DNA of 64,000 nucleotides, taken from positions 352,070-416,069 of the forward strand of contig NZ_JACDRR010000005.1 in NCBI RefSeq assembly GCF_013449375.1, written 5' to 3'. The notes beneath the pieces are model-generated. The model searched no databases. It saw only the letters and a list, made by a program, of their open reading frames with translations, and was not told the DNA's origin. The DNA comes from Pectobacterium sp. CFBP8739. Lineage in GTDB: Bacteria; Pseudomonadota; Gammaproteobacteria; Enterobacterales; Enterobacteriaceae. The position numbers were made by a program, and so were the translations under genes. Shown here piece by piece: positions 9,661-18,992 of this stretch. Position 1 is the first letter of the stretch. Every line of letters starts with the position of its first letter.

Positions 9661-11202
9661 ATGGCTATATCAACGGATAATCAGGTAAAAAAAACACTTC
9701 GCCTGAGTGATGGACCGGACTGGACGTTTGAATTGTTGCAGGTTTACCTTGATGAAATTGATCGGGTAGCCAAGCTGTATCGTCTGGCAACCTATCCTCA
9801 TCAGATCGAAGTCATCACCTCAGAACAAATGATGGACGCTTATTCCAGTATAGGCATGCCGATCAACTATGCCCACTGGTCGTTCGGGAAGAAATTTATC
9901 GAAACCGAACAACGCTACAAACACGGGCAGCAAGGGCTGGCATACGAAATTGTCATCAATTCCGATCCCTGTATCGCGTATTTGATGGAAGAGAACACGC
10001 TGCCGATGCAGGCGCTGGTCATGGCACATGCCTGCTACGGGCACAACTCATTCTTCAAAGGTAATTACCTATTCCGCAGTTGGACCGACGCCAGCTCGAT
10101 TGTCGACTACCTGCTGTTTGCTCGGCAATATATCGCGCAATGCGAAGAACGTTATGGCGTGGATGAAGTCGAACGCCTCTTAGATTCCTGCCATGCGCTC
10201 ATGAATTACGGCGTTGACCGCTATAAACGTCCGCAGAAGATTTCGCTCGAAGAGGAAAAGTCACGCCAGAAAAGCCGCGAAGCCTACCTGCAAAGCCAGG
10301 TTAACGATCTCTGGAAGACATTACCACGGCGTGAACAAGGTGCCGCACCGGAGCAAGCCCGACGCTTTCCACAAGAGCCGCAGGAAAATCTGCTCTATTT
10401 TATGGAGAAAAACGCGCCACTGTTGGAGCCTTGGCAGCGTGAGGTTCTGCGTATCGTGCGGAAAGTCAGCCAATACTTCTATCCGCAGAAGCAGACTCAG
10501 GTGATGAATGAAGGCTGGGCGACGTTCTGGCACTACACCATTCTGAACCATCTCTATGATGAAGGCCGGGTCACCGAACGCTTCATGATGGAGTTCCTGC
10601 ACAGCCATACCAACGTGATCTATCAGCCTCCGTATAACAGCCCGTATTACAGCGGCATCAACCCCTATGCGCTGGGCTTCGCGATGTTTCAGGACATCAA
10701 GCGTATTTGTCAGTCACCGACCGATGAAGACCGCTACTGGTTCCCCGATATCGCGGGCAAAGATTGGCTCGATACGCTGCATTTTGCGATGCAAAACTTC
10801 AAAGACGAGAGCTTCATCAGCCAGTTCTTGTCGCCTAAATTGATGCGTGATTTCCGGCTGTTTACGGTTCTGGACGACGATCGCAATAATTATCTGGAAA
10901 TTGCCGCGATTCACGACGAAGAAGGCTATCGTTTGATCCGGCAGGAACTCTCAGCCCAGTACAACCTGAGCCATTTGGAACCGAACATCCAGGTCTGGAA
11001 CGTGGATCTACGCGGTAATCGAGCGCTGACGCTACGCTATGTCCCGCATAACCGCGCCCCGTTGGATAAAAGCAGTCAGGAAGTATTGAAGCACGTCCAT
11101 CGCCTGTGGGGCTTCGACGTCTATCTGGAACAGGCTAACACTGATGGCAGCGTTGAGCTGCTTGAACGCTGCCCGCCGCGTAACGGAACGGCATCAACAT
11201 AG
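9661..11202 (+). CDS. ycgB: SpoVR family protein YcgB
   Basis: The 513-residue protein belongs to the SpoVR/YcgB family, similar in length to E. coli YcgB. The conserved HACYGHNSFFKGNYLF segment and the MNEGWATFWHYTI segment show the His and Glu residues typical of the family. Function is not settled: in Bacillus SpoVR affects the spore cortex, and in enterobacteria YcgB belongs to the sigma-S/nitrogen-stress set often found with yeaG and yeaH. A GGGGG run precedes the ATG. The gene is followed by a good terminator and is probably monocistronic. Confidence 0.9.
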   Translation: MAISTDNQVKKTLRLSDGPDWTFELLQVYLDEIDRVAKLYRLATYPHQIEVITSEQMMDAYSSIGMPINYAHWSFGKKFIETEQRYKHGQQGLAYEIVINSDPCIAYLMEENTLPMQALVMAHACYGHNSFFKGNYLFRSWTDASSIVDYLLFARQYIAQCEERYGVDEVERLLDSCHALMNYGVDRYKRPQKISLEEEKSRQKSREAYLQSQVNDLWKTLPRREQGAAPEQARRFPQEPQENLLYFMEKNAPLLEPWQREVLRIVRKVSQYFYPQKQTQVMNEGWATFWHYTILNHLYDEGRVTERFMMEFLHSHTNVIYQPPYNSPYYSGINPYALGFAMFQDIKRICQSPTDEDRYWFPDIAGKDWLDTLHFAMQNFKDESFISQFLSPKLMRDFRLFTVLDDDRNNYLEIAAIHDEEGYRLIRQELSAQYNLSHLEPNIQVWNVDLRGNRALTLRYVPHNRAPLDKSSQEVLKHVHRLWGFDVYLEQANTDGSVELLERCPPRNGTAST

Positions 11203-11229
11203 CGGAACGTGGCTACACAGCCATAAGAC

Positions 11230-11264
11230 AAAGGGGATTCTGGTTGTTACCTGAATCCCCTTTT
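11230..11264 (+). terminator. Terminator after ycgB
   Basis: An 11-bp stem (AAAGGGGATTC / GAATCCCCTTT) with a 12-nt loop and T-run lies 28 bp past the ycgB stop. Confidence 0.8.
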
Positions 11265-11269
11265 CACCC

Positions 11270-11299
11270 ATTCACCTTTTAACAATTCACCTTTTAACA
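11270..11299. repeat. 15-bp tandem duplication
   Basis: ATTCACCTTTTAACA occurs twice back to back between the convergent ycgB and fadR genes. It looks like a simple slippage duplication. Confidence 0.7.
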
Positions 11300-11322
11300 A
11301 CCCAGCGAAACTGGTAAGCGCC

Positions 11323-12042
11323 TTAGCGGCGTATTTCTGCAATATCCCGCGGGATGGTGCTCTGCATACTGTGCCAAATCGCTCCGCTTTCTTTACCGTA
11401 ATGTCTGACGACATCCATGACCTGATCGTATAACTCTTCGCTGCGCAACGCTTCCAACCGACCGTAAAAATTCACCGCCAGCTTGCGTGCTTCCGGATTG
11501 GAAAAATAGTAGCGCCCGACGCGAATATATAACCCCTTCAAGCCGTTTAGGATCAGGCCATAGATTGGATTGCCGGAAGCAAAAGCCAGACCACGAAACA
11601 CGTTGTAGTCTAGTTGCGCAAAAGCTTCTGCGCTATCATCTACCGCATTGGCCTGAGTCAACACATCACGCACCTTCTCCGGATTATGCCGTAACGCCGT
11701 CCGAATAAAGATGGCGGCGATATTGGTTCGCACGGCCAGCAGGTTATCGATCAGTTGCGGGACGCTATCGTGATCGAGTCGAGCCAGTGTTTCCAGAATA
11801 TTGAGCCCAGACGTTTCCCAAAAATTGTTAATCTTTGTTGGCTTCCCGTGCTGTATTGTCAGCCAGCCATCGCGAGCCAGGCGCTGAAGCACTTCACGCA
11901 GAGTAGTACGGGTCACGCCGATCAGTTCGGAAAGCTCTCTTTCCGCGGGCAAAATAGAGCCTGGAGGAAAGCGGTTATTCCATATACTTTCGATAATGTA
12001 TTCTTCCGCGAATCCAGCCGGACTTTGCGCCTTTATAACCAT
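11323..12042 (-). CDS. fadR: Fatty acid metabolism regulator FadR
   Basis: The 239-residue protein has the same length as E. coli FadR. The N-terminal GntR-type winged helix (about residues 10-75) contains [30 protein letters not shown], and the C-terminal domain binds long-chain acyl-CoA. FadR represses fatty acid degradation and activates fabA/fabB. The start at 12040-12042 gives the conserved [15 protein letters not shown]; the open frame runs 45 codons further but without family similarity. A 14-bp duplication covers the start codon (separate entry). Divergent to nhaB, as in E. coli. A matching FadR site lies in front of fadD at 22018. Confidence 0.94.
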   Translation of the reverse strand: MVIKAQSPAGFAEEYIIESIWNNRFPPGSILPAERELSELIGVTRTTLREVLQRLARDGWLTIQHGKPTKINNFWETSGLNILETLARLDHDSVPQLIDNLLAVRTNIAAIFIRTALRHNPEKVRDVLTQANAVDDSAEAFAQLDYNVFRGLAFASGNPIYGLILNGLKGLYIRVGRYYFSNPEARKLAVNFYGRLEALRSEELYDQVMDVVRHYGKESGAIWHSMQSTIPRDIAEIRR

Positions 12043-12056
12043 GTCTTTATAACCAT
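12029..12056 (-). repeat. 14-bp tandem duplication over the fadR start codon
   Basis: On the minus strand ATGGTTATAAAGAC is followed at once by ATGGTTATAAAGGC, 13 of 14 identical. The second ATG starts fadR. The first ATG opens a different frame encoding MVIKTWL and ends at a TAA (12033-12035) inside the fadR coding region. The fadR start therefore lies inside a seven-codon upstream minicistron. Confidence 0.85.
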
Positions 12057-12285
12057 GTGTTTGATAATCCGTAGCGGTGATTGCCGAAAAAGCTGAATCA
12101 TAATACCAGACGAAAGAATCATGATATAGCGCCGCACTCAGGCGCCAAACAATTTCAATGAAAAATTGTGACTGCAAACCGTTCCATCACGGCGTATAAC
12201 GGTAGACTTCTGACTGTTTGTAAAGTTTTTACGGTATGATGTAAAACCTCACATTATTCTAACAAGCAAGGATTTCTTTCCCATT

Positions 12286-13866
12286 ATGAATGGTATATCC
12301 ATGCGCCGTGCGCTATTGAAAAATTTTCTGGGACAATCCCCAGACTGGTACAAACTGACTATTTTTTGCTTCTTGCTGATTAATCCACTGCTGTTTTATT
12401 TTGTCAGCCCGTTTTGGGCCGGTTGGTTATTGGTCGTGGAATTTATTTTTACGCTCGGCATGGCGCTGAAATGTTACCCGCTACAGCCCGGCGGCCTGCT
12501 GGCGCTTCAGGCGATATTGATCGGAATGACCAGCCCACAGCAGGTGTGGCATGAAGTCACAGGGAATATTGAAGTCCTGATGCTACTGGTGTTTATGGTG
12601 GCAGGCATCTATTTCATGAAGCAACTGCTGCTCTTTGTTTTTACCAAACTGCTGTTGCGCATCCATTCCAAGACTCTGCTGTCACTTGCGTTTTGTGTTG
12701 CCGCCGCCTTCCTTTCCGCCTTCCTTGATGCATTGACTGTGATTGCCGTTGTGATCAGCGTCGCCATCGGGTTTTATGGCATTTACCACCGTTTCGCGTC
12801 CCAACAGGGCGCAGACGAGGCCGATATCAGCGACGACAGCGCATTGGGCAGCGAGGAACATCATCGTACGCTGGAGCAATTCCGAGCATTCCTGCGCAGC
12901 CTGCTCATGCATGCTGGTGTCGGTACGGCGCTGGGCGGCGTAATGACGATGGTTGGCGAGCCTCAGAACCTGATTATCGCAAAAAGTGCAAGCTGGGATT
13001 TCGTCAGCTTCTTCCTGCGTATGTCACCTGTCACCATTCCGGTATTTATTTGCGGCGTCCTTACCTGTGTGCTGGTCGAACGTTTTAAACTCTTCGGCTA
13101 CGGCGTAAGCCTGCCAGACAACGTGCGCCGCGTGCTTGAAGAGTACGATCGTAATCTGACGGAAAAGCGTACCCCCCAGGATAAAGTACGTTTACTTATT
13201 CAAGCGCTGATTGGCGTCTGGCTGATTGTCGCGCTGGCGTTTCATCTGGCGGAGGTCGGGTTGATTGGCCTTTCCGTGATTATTATGGCCACGACGTTCT
13301 GCGGCGTGACTGAAGAACACACCATTGGTAAAGCGTTTCAGGACGCACTACCGTTTACCGCACTGCTGACGGTGTTCTTTGCCATCGTTGCGGTGATTAT
13401 CGATCAGCACCTGTTTTCGCCTATCATTCATTATGTGCTGCAAGCCTCAGACAGTGCCCAGCTCACGCTGTTCTATCTGTTCAACGGCCTACTGTCATCA
13501 ATATCGGATAATGTCTTCGTTGGTTCGGTTTATATTACCGAAGCACGTAACGCGTTAACGAACGGAAGTATTTCTCCCCTACAGTTTGAACTGCTTGCCG
13601 TAGCGATCAATACCGGCACCAACCTGCCTTCCGTCGCCACGCCAAATGGACAAGCAGCGTTTCTGTTTCTGCTGACATCTGCGCTGGCTCCGCTTATTCG
13701 TTTATCTTACGGGCGCATGGTCATCATGGCGCTGCCTTATACCATTGTGATGACGCTGGTCGGGTTACTTTGCGTGGAATTTACTCTCGTGCCGTTTACC
13801 GATTTTTTGATGAATAACCATTGGATTTCTTTACCAGACTTGACCTTACCAAGCAGTCACTCGTAA
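12286..13866 (+). CDS. nhaB: Na+/H+ antiporter NhaB
   Basis: This 526-residue inner-membrane protein expels sodium in exchange for protons. It has the many-helix pattern of NhaB and conserved stretches such as [11 protein letters not shown] at the N-terminus, [24 protein letters not shown], and [10 protein letters not shown] short polar loop at about residues 170-195 separates two helix groups. The ATG at 12286 matches the family N-terminus; an ATG five codons later is the alternative, since AAGGA sits rather far upstream. The order fadR-nhaB-dsbB matches E. coli. Confidence 0.93.
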   Translation: MNGISMRRALLKNFLGQSPDWYKLTIFCFLLINPLLFYFVSPFWAGWLLVVEFIFTLGMALKCYPLQPGGLLALQAILIGMTSPQQVWHEVTGNIEVLMLLVFMVAGIYFMKQLLLFVFTKLLLRIHSKTLLSLAFCVAAAFLSAFLDALTVIAVVISVAIGFYGIYHRFASQQGADEADISDDSALGSEEHHRTLEQFRAFLRSLLMHAGVGTALGGVMTMVGEPQNLIIAKSASWDFVSFFLRMSPVTIPVFICGVLTCVLVERFKLFGYGVSLPDNVRRVLEEYDRNLTEKRTPQDKVRLLIQALIGVWLIVALAFHLAEVGLIGLSVIIMATTFCGVTEEHTIGKAFQDALPFTALLTVFFAIVAVIIDQHLFSPIIHYVLQASDSAQLTLFYLFNGLLSSISDNVFVGSVYITEARNALTNGSISPLQFELLAVAINTGTNLPSVATPNGQAAFLFLLTSALAPLIRLSYGRMVIMALPYTIVMTLVGLLCVEFTLVPFTDFLMNNHWISLPDLTLPSSHS

Positions 13867-14060
13867 TCTCAATCGTGTATAGTAATCACGGCAGCGACCA
13901 TTTCAGTCTTGATGACGTAATCAATACGATGTTCGCCGCCGTAAAATCACAGAAAAGCACTAAATAAACATATCGTTACGTTTTGCACAGTGAAATGATG
14001 GCAGTGAAGCCAGAACGGTTTACACTGCTGCTTTAATCATGTTTAGCATGGAATATTTTT

Positions 14061-14591
14061 ATGTTGCGATTTCTTAATCGTTGCTCACGCGGGCGTGGTG
14101 CGTGGCTGCTGCTGGCGTTGACTGCTTTAGCGTTGGAATTGACCGCGCTCTATTTTCAGCACGTTATGCTATTAAAACCGTGCGTACTGTGTATCTATCA
14201 GCGCTGTGCGCTATGGGGCGTGTTCGCCGCGGGTATTGTTGGTGCCATCGCGCCATCAACAGCGTTGCGTTATCCGGCCATTGCGTTATGGATATACAGT
14301 TCCTTCGAAGGGGTTCGACTGGCTTGGAAACACACGGATATCTTGTTGAATCCGTCGCCGTTTACCACCTGTGATTTCTTTGTCAGCTTCCCGTCATGGT
14401 TGCCTTTAGACAAATGGCTACCGGCCATTTTCAATGCGACAGGGGATTGTTCAGTGCGTCAGTGGGAATTTCTCTCTTTGGAAATGCCGCAGTGGCTACT
14501 TGGCATCTTTGTCGCTTATCTGGTGATTGCCGTGTTGGTATTGATCGCTCAGCCTTTCCGCCCCAAACGCCGCGACCTCTTCAGCCGTTAA
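14061..14591 (+). CDS. dsbB: Disulfide bond formation protein B
   Basis: The 176-residue four-helix inner-membrane protein reoxidises periplasmic DsbA and passes electrons to quinones. Both redox pairs are present: C41-V-L-C44 in the first periplasmic loop and C104 with C130 in the second, the same positions as in E. coli. The gene lies 195 bp after nhaB and is followed by a hairpin terminator. Confidence 0.95.
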   Translation: MLRFLNRCSRGRGAWLLLALTALALELTALYFQHVMLLKPCVLCIYQRCALWGVFAAGIVGAIAPSTALRYPAIALWIYSSFEGVRLAWKHTDILLNPSPFTTCDFFVSFPSWLPLDKWLPAIFNATGDCSVRQWEFLSLEMPQWLLGIFVAYLVIAVLVLIAQPFRPKRRDLFSR

Positions 14592-14600
14592 TCATAACGA

Positions 14601-14627
14601 AAAGCCCGACATTGTTGTCGGGCTCTT
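14601..14627. terminator. Terminator after dsbB
   Basis: The 8-bp stem AGCCCGAC / GTCGGGCT has a 6-nt loop. The T-run is weak on the plus strand and better on the minus strand (CTTTTCG), so termination may be mostly leftward or partial. Confidence 0.6.
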
Positions 14628-14665
14628 GGTAACCGTTTTGATAATTCACAGGCTTGCAATAGCGT

Positions 14666-14863
14666 TCACAGTTGTGGCTTATAAAGATTGCGATAATGAC
14701 CTAGCCGTTCGTTAAAGAAAGGCCTTTTTTCGTGGGAAATTCTTCGCGAGATTTCATCTGCGTCGATCTTTTTTTCCTGACTTTCCATGAAAGCTATTGT
14801 AGACGCAGCGAAGTCAGTGTACTGCTTACTATATTCAAGAATGATTTTCTCAAGATTAATCAC
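14666..14863 (-). CDS. Small hypothetical protein (65 residues)
   Basis: I do not recognise this protein. It starts at GTG with a strong AGGGGAG about 8 nt upstream. The predicted product is 65 residues, hydrophilic and charged, with no membrane segment, signal peptide or cysteine pair. It begins INLEKIILEYSKQY and ends HYRNLYKPQL, and its middle is helix-prone with many Glu, Lys and Arg. It stands alone, leftward, between dsbB and ycgN, and its flanks are AT-rich. It is supported by the ribosome binding site and amino acid composition rather than homology. Confidence 0.55.
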   Translation of the reverse strand: MINLEKIILEYSKQYTDFAASTIAFMESQEKKIDADEISRRISHEKRPFFNERLGHYRNLYKPQL

Positions 14864-15040
14864 TTGCTTTCTCCCCTTACACTATGTTGCTTTAAAATTA
14901 TACAACACGTCACAATTTATACAGAAAACGGCAGCATAATTTTCACAAAGAAGAAGAGAAATGTGAAATGACACACAAAAGTAGATAAGCATTCCGATTC
15001 AAACAGTACCCATCAGGCCTCCGCCCACACCAAACAACTA

Positions 15041-15487
15041 TTACCGCGCCCACTCAGGTTTATTTAAGATGTGATCTTGCCAGTCCACTACCTCACTCTC
15101 ACGTACAGCAATATGGCGCACGGAGATACGCTCTCGGTGCATGGCTGTCTTGGTACCGCAGACCAGAGGATGCCACTGCGGTAAATCTTCACGTTCATGA
15201 ATCAGGCGATATGCACAGGTCGTCGGCAGCCAGTTAAACGTCAGCAGGTTTTCGCGCGTTAGCTTGATGCAGTCCGGTTCGTACTCAAAGCGTTTCTCAT
15301 AGTTACGACATTGGCAGCTTTTAATATTCAATTGATTACAGGCGACGTTGGTAAAATAGATTTCCTCCGTATCCTCATCAATCAGTTTATGCAAACAGCA
15401 CTGACCGCAGCCATCGCACAGCGATTCCCATTCATCGTCAGACATCTCAGACAACGTTTTTTGCTGCCAAAAAGGGCGTTCAGTCAT
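15041..15487 (-). CDS. ycgN: UPF0260 cysteine-cluster protein YcgN
   Basis: The 148-residue protein has the zinc/iron-chelating cysteine cluster of the UPF0260 family. Seen are CDGCGQCC near residues 24-31, a later [18 protein letters not shown], and further Cys in the PDC and TTC segments. The role is unknown. The start at 15485-15487 gives the family N-terminus [12 protein letters not shown]. The 39 in-frame upstream codons overlap a hairpin region and show no similarity. It follows ycgM on the same strand with a 116-bp gap. Confidence 0.9.
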   Translation of the reverse strand: MTERPFWQQKTLSEMSDDEWESLCDGCGQCCLHKLIDEDTEEIYFTNVACNQLNIKSCQCRNYEKRFEYEPDCIKLTRENLLTFNWLPTTCAYRLIHEREDLPQWHPLVCGTKTAMHRERISVRHIAVRESEVVDWQDHILNKPEWAR

Positions 15488-15570
15488 GTTTTTTCCAGTT
15501 AACTTATGTTGCATTGTGAATGTTGTAGATAAAAAATACGTAATTCTAACAGGCGCGGCGGGGAAGTTTT

Positions 15571-15596
15571 GCTGCCCGTCGTTCAACACGGGCAGC
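15571..15596. other. Hairpin between ycgM and ycgN
   Basis: A perfect 9-bp stem, GCTGCCCGT / ACGGGCAGC, has an 8-nt loop. It begins right after the ycgM stop (minus strand). No T-run follows in either direction, so it is more likely an mRNA processing or stability structure than a terminator. Confidence 0.45.
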
Positions 15597-15603
15597 CGGG
15601 GCA

Positions 15604-16260
15604 TTAGATAATACGTGTGCTCAACGTCCGGTCATTCACCGTAATCGTCAGCATATCGCCAGACAGGATCGGACCGACCCCTTTTGGGGTACCCGTCAAA
15701 ATAATGTCGCCCGCGCGCAGCGTAAAGAAACGGCTCATGTAAGCAATCAGTGGCAGAATCGGCGTAATCATATCACGCGTGTTGCCCTGCTGGCGCACTT
15801 CATCATTCACTTTTACACCCAACTCGGTTTGCTGTGGATCGCCAAACTCAGCAACCGGAATAAAACCGGAGATCGGGCAAGAACCGTCAAACGCCTTGGC
15901 TTTTTCCCACGGCTGACCCGCTTTTTTGAATTCGGACTGCAAGTCACGCAGCGTCAGATCCAGCGCCACACCATAACCCGCAATCGCTCGGGCGACGCGC
16001 TCTTCATTCGCCTGCTTTAATGGCGTACCGATCAACACCGCCAGTTCAACTTCGTGGTGAACCGAGCCCAAATTTTTAGGAATAGCTACGGGCTGGCGTA
16101 AATCACACAGTGCGGTTTCAGGTTTAATGAATAACACGGGCTCAGCCGGAGTCGCACTGCCCATTTCTTTGATGTGTTCTGAATAGTTGCTTCCGACGCA
16201 AACGACTTTATTTACTGGGAAATCAAGCAGCGCGCCCTGCCAGTCTCTGTGTTGATACAT
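15604..16260 (-). CDS. ycgM: Fumarylacetoacetate hydrolase family protein YcgM
   Basis: The 218-residue protein has the FAH fold used by acylpyruvases and related decarboxylases or isomerases. Metal-binding and active-site motifs visible are [24 protein letters not shown] (acidic metal ligands), and [10 protein letters not shown] near the C-terminus. YcgM probably hydrolyses small acylpyruvates or oxaloacetate-like compounds in the cytoplasm. AGGAG lies 7 nt before the ATG. It heads a leftward pair with ycgN. Confidence 0.9.
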   Translation of the reverse strand: MYQHRDWQGALLDFPVNKVVCVGSNYSEHIKEMGSATPAEPVLFIKPETALCDLRQPVAIPKNLGSVHHEVELAVLIGTPLKQANEERVARAIAGYGVALDLTLRDLQSEFKKAGQPWEKAKAFDGSCPISGFIPVAEFGDPQQTELGVKVNDEVRQQGNTRDMITPILPLIAYMSRFFTLRAGDIILTGTPKGVGPILSGDMLTITVNDRTLSTRII

Positions 16261-16556
16261 GGGTATTCTCCTGCCCTATCTGTTGGATGATCGCTGTCTT
16301 CGTGGTGCAAAACCATCGTTATATCATCGCAACGGGGCTTACCCCAACAGATTTCAGGAGAGCAAGGCGGGCGAGCACGTAGTCTGGAGAAGACGTCATA
16401 ATTCATCCCAAAAGGAAACAATTAAATGATGACGGAGTAAAACGTGGAAGATGAATATTTATCGCGCGGAATATCATGTAAATGGTCGAGATATTCCACG
16501 CCAAATTATGCTTGCGGTGTTATCTGAAAGTACGCGCTGGTATTATTTTTTTACAC
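16261..16556. other. Gap between ycgM and ycgL
   Basis: About 296 bp with the ycgM promoter region. Nothing else is supported. A 26-codon GTG frame at 16444 has a modest Shine-Dalgarno sequence but no other sign of being a gene. Confidence 0.4.
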
Positions 16557-16844
16557 TTACACCGGCGTGTTTAATAAGCTTTCGACCGGCGGTGGAACTT
16601 GCAGATAAAACCCCTGTTCTTGTAGCGCAAGTTTCACTTTTTCTATATCGGCATTCGCCAATTTTTTATGACCATCCAACGGTAAGACCATGGCTAACTG
16701 CGGTTTGCCAAAACTTTTCATTAATGCTTCCGGCACGCGTGAGAAATCGTCTTTTTTTTCAACATAAAGATAGGTTTGATCGCGTTTGGCACTTCGATAG
16801 ATCACACAAAACATTTTTTTTACTCTATTTGATGGGAATGCCAT
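16557..16844 (-). CDS. ycgL: YcgL domain protein
   Basis: The protein matches the YcgL family, a small alpha/beta fold of unknown function, with [27 protein letters not shown] and a C-terminal [11 protein letters not shown]. With the ATG at 16842-16844 it has 95 residues. An ATG at 16812-16814, giving MFCVIYRS directly, is equally possible and reflects the conserved region. It is divergent from minC, an arrangement conserved in enterobacteria. Confidence 0.88.
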   Translation of the reverse strand: MAFPSNRVKKMFCVIYRSAKRDQTYLYVEKKDDFSRVPEALMKSFGKPQLAMVLPLDGHKKLANADIEKVKLALQEQGFYLQVPPPVESLLNTPV

Positions 16845-16950
16845 CTTGCCTGTATATAATTGTGACTATAACATGCTTACAGCGCTCTGGAATATCATGC
16901 CTTAAATGTTACTCTAGGGATTAAAAGATGCTGAAACTGAGTCAGGATAG

Positions 16951-17637
16951 ATGTCACAAACGCCAATAGAGTTAAAAGGCAGCAGCTTTACCTTATCGGT
17001 TGTTCATTTGCATGATTCCCAACCCGAGGTAATTTACCAGGCACTACAGGAAAAAATAGAGCAAGCGCCTGCTTTCCTGAAAAATGCCCCCGTTGTCATT
17101 AACGTGGCCGCATTAACTGCGGAAACTGACTGGATAAAATTACAGCAGGCCATTTCGTCAACCGGCCTGCATGTCGTTGGCGTCAGTGGATGCACCGACG
17201 ATGCATTAAAGAAAACCATTGCGCAGGCGGGGCTTCCCCTTTTGAGCGAAGGGAAAGCACAACGCCGAGTCGTCGAACCCGTCGCCGCTGTTCCTACTGC
17301 GGTGAAAACGAAAATCATCAACACCCCCGTTCGCTCCGGCCAACAGATTTATGCTCGGAACTGTGACTTGATTGTCATAAGCAGCGTCAGCGCGGGTGCT
17401 GAGGTGATTGCCGATGGCAATATTCATATTTACGGCATGATGCGCGGCCGAGCCCTCGCAGGCGTTTCTGGCGATGTTCAGAGCCAGATATTCTGTACGC
17501 ATCTGGCCGCAGAACTGGTCTCTATCGCTGGCCGTTACTGGCTGAGCGACCAGATTCCTGAACCGTATTTTGGGCAGCCAGCGCGGATCAACCTGAACCA
17601 GCTGGACAATGTTTTAACGATAAAACCTCTAGACTAG
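16951..17637 (+). CDS. minC: Septum site-determining protein MinC
   Basis: The 228-residue FtsZ antagonist has an N-terminal domain beginning [20 protein letters not shown] variable linker at about residues 100-120 is followed by a C-terminal beta-helix domain with [27 protein letters not shown], which dimerises and binds MinD. AGGA lies just before the ATG. First gene of the minCDE operon, with a 20-bp gap to minD. Confidence 0.96.
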   Translation: MSQTPIELKGSSFTLSVVHLHDSQPEVIYQALQEKIEQAPAFLKNAPVVINVAALTAETDWIKLQQAISSTGLHVVGVSGCTDDALKKTIAQAGLPLLSEGKAQRRVVEPVAAVPTAVKTKIINTPVRSGQQIYARNCDLIVISSVSAGAEVIADGNIHIYGMMRGRALAGVSGDVQSQIFCTHLAAELVSIAGRYWLSDQIPEPYFGQPARINLNQLDNVLTIKPLD

Positions 17638-17657
17638 AATCTCCCAAGGAAACATTT

Positions 17658-18470
17658 ATGGCACGCATCATTGTTGTTACATCGGGTAAAGGGGGCGTTG
17701 GCAAGACCACATCAAGCGCGGCCATTGCTACCGGTTTAGCCCAGAAAGGAAAAAAGACCGTTGTCATCGATTTTGACATCGGCCTGCGTAACCTCGACCT
17801 GATCATGGGATGTGAACGTCGCGTAGTGTATGACTTCGTGAACGTTATTCAGGGTGATGCCACGTTGAATCAGGCGCTGATCAAAGATAAGAGAACGGAC
17901 AATCTCTATATTCTGCCAGCATCGCAAACGCGTGATAAAGATGCATTAACGCATGAAGGCGTAGAGAAAGTGCTCAACGATTTGGGCGATATGGAGTTCG
18001 ATTTTATCGTATGTGATTCGCCTGCCGGAATTGAAACCGGTGCGTTGATGGCGCTCTATTTTGCCGATGAAGCGATTATCACCACCAACCCGGAAGTCTC
18101 TTCCGTGCGCGACTCAGACCGCATTCTGGGCATTCTGTCCTCGAAGTCACGCCGCGCTGAACGTTCTGAAGACCCGATCAAAGAGCATCTGCTGCTGACG
18201 CGCTACAACCCAGGCCGTGTGAGCCGTGGCGACATGCTGAGCATGGAAGACGTGCTTGAAATTCTGCGGATTCCGCTGGTTGGCGTGATCCCAGAAGACC
18301 AATCTGTACTCCGCGCCTCTAACCAGGGCGAACCGGTCATTCTGGATACCGAAGCCGATGCTGGCAAAGCCTACGCGGACACCGTTGAACGTCTGCTTGG
18401 CGAAGAACGTCCTTTCCGTTTTGTTGAAGAAGAGAAGAAGGGTTTCCTTAAACGACTTTTTGGGGGATAA
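17658..18470 (+). CDS. minD: Septum site-determining ATPase MinD
   Basis: The 270-residue protein has the deviant Walker A motif GKGGVGKT at residues 10-17 and the switch segment FDIGLRNLD. Its C-terminal amphipathic helix, EEKKGFLKRLFGG, is the membrane-targeting sequence. MinD recruits MinC to the membrane and oscillates with MinE to place the division site. The order and tight spacing (3 bp to minE) show one operon. Confidence 0.97.
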   Translation: MARIIVVTSGKGGVGKTTSSAAIATGLAQKGKKTVVIDFDIGLRNLDLIMGCERRVVYDFVNVIQGDATLNQALIKDKRTDNLYILPASQTRDKDALTHEGVEKVLNDLGDMEFDFIVCDSPAGIETGALMALYFADEAIITTNPEVSSVRDSDRILGILSSKSRRAERSEDPIKEHLLLTRYNPGRVSRGDMLSMEDVLEILRIPLVGVIPEDQSVLRASNQGEPVILDTEADAGKAYADTVERLLGEERPFRFVEEEKKGFLKRLFGG

Positions 18471-18473
18471 ATT

Positions 18474-18743
18474 ATGGCTTTACTGGACTTCTTTCTGTCC
18501 CGCAAAAAAACGACAGCCAATATTGCCAAGGAACGGCTGCAAATTATTGTCGCGGAGCGACGCCGGGGAGATAGTGAGCCCCATTATCTGCCGCAGTTAA
18601 AGCGGGATATTCTTGAGGTTATCTGTAAATATGTACAGATTGATCCTGAGATGGTGACGGTTCAACTTGAGCAAAAAGGAGATGATATTTCCGTGCTTGA
18701 GTTGAACGTGACATTACCGGAAGCGGAAGAAACGCCTAAATGA
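18474..18743 (+). CDS. minE: Cell division topological specificity factor MinE
   Basis: The 89-residue protein has the N-terminal membrane/MinD-binding segment [31 protein letters not shown]. The C-terminal topological specificity domain includes [17 protein letters not shown]. MinE stimulates MinD ATPase and restricts MinCD to the poles. Last gene of minCDE, followed by a hairpin. Confidence 0.97.
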   Translation: MALLDFFLSRKKTTANIAKERLQIIVAERRRGDSEPHYLPQLKRDILEVICKYVQIDPEMVTVQLEQKGDDISVLELNVTLPEAEETPK

Positions 18744-18757
18744 TTTTTCTGCTGTGA

Positions 18758-18783
18758 TATCCCCTGCTTTTACGCAGGGGATA
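18758..18783 (+). terminator. Hairpin terminator after minE
   Basis: The 10-bp stem TATCCCCTGC / GCAGGGGATA has a 6-nt loop 14 bp past the minE stop. The T-run is poor (ACTATTT), so it may also protect the 3' end. The remaining 210 bp up to the rnd stop hold no gene; CATACTTCAAATTACGAC at about 18822 loosely resembles an ERIC end. Confidence 0.6.
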
Positions 18784-18992
18784 ACTATTTCCCTTCATAC
18801 TACTCCCGTCATACTATTCCGCCATACTTCAAATTACGACGTTTGATTCCACAACGACCTGTGTATTTAGCCAGTATTTTTATTTCTTATTCTGTTTTTT
18901 TCGCCGCATTTTCATCACCCTATTTGCTGCTTTTTCCATAATGCCATCATCACAGCAAATAAGGCGTATTGATAAAGCGTGCTTACCGATGA

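Noticed and set aside
12043-12177. 45-codon N-terminal extension of FadR
   Set aside because: FadR is strongly conserved from MVIKAQ onward; the extra codons have no family similarity or start signal.
16451-16924. 157-codon plus-strand ORF across ycgL
   Set aside because: It overlaps ycgL on the other strand, has no Shine-Dalgarno sequence and shows no family features.
18822-18845. ERIC end fragment after minE
   Set aside because: Only about 15 bases around CATACTTCAA resemble an ERIC end, with no matching second end nearby.
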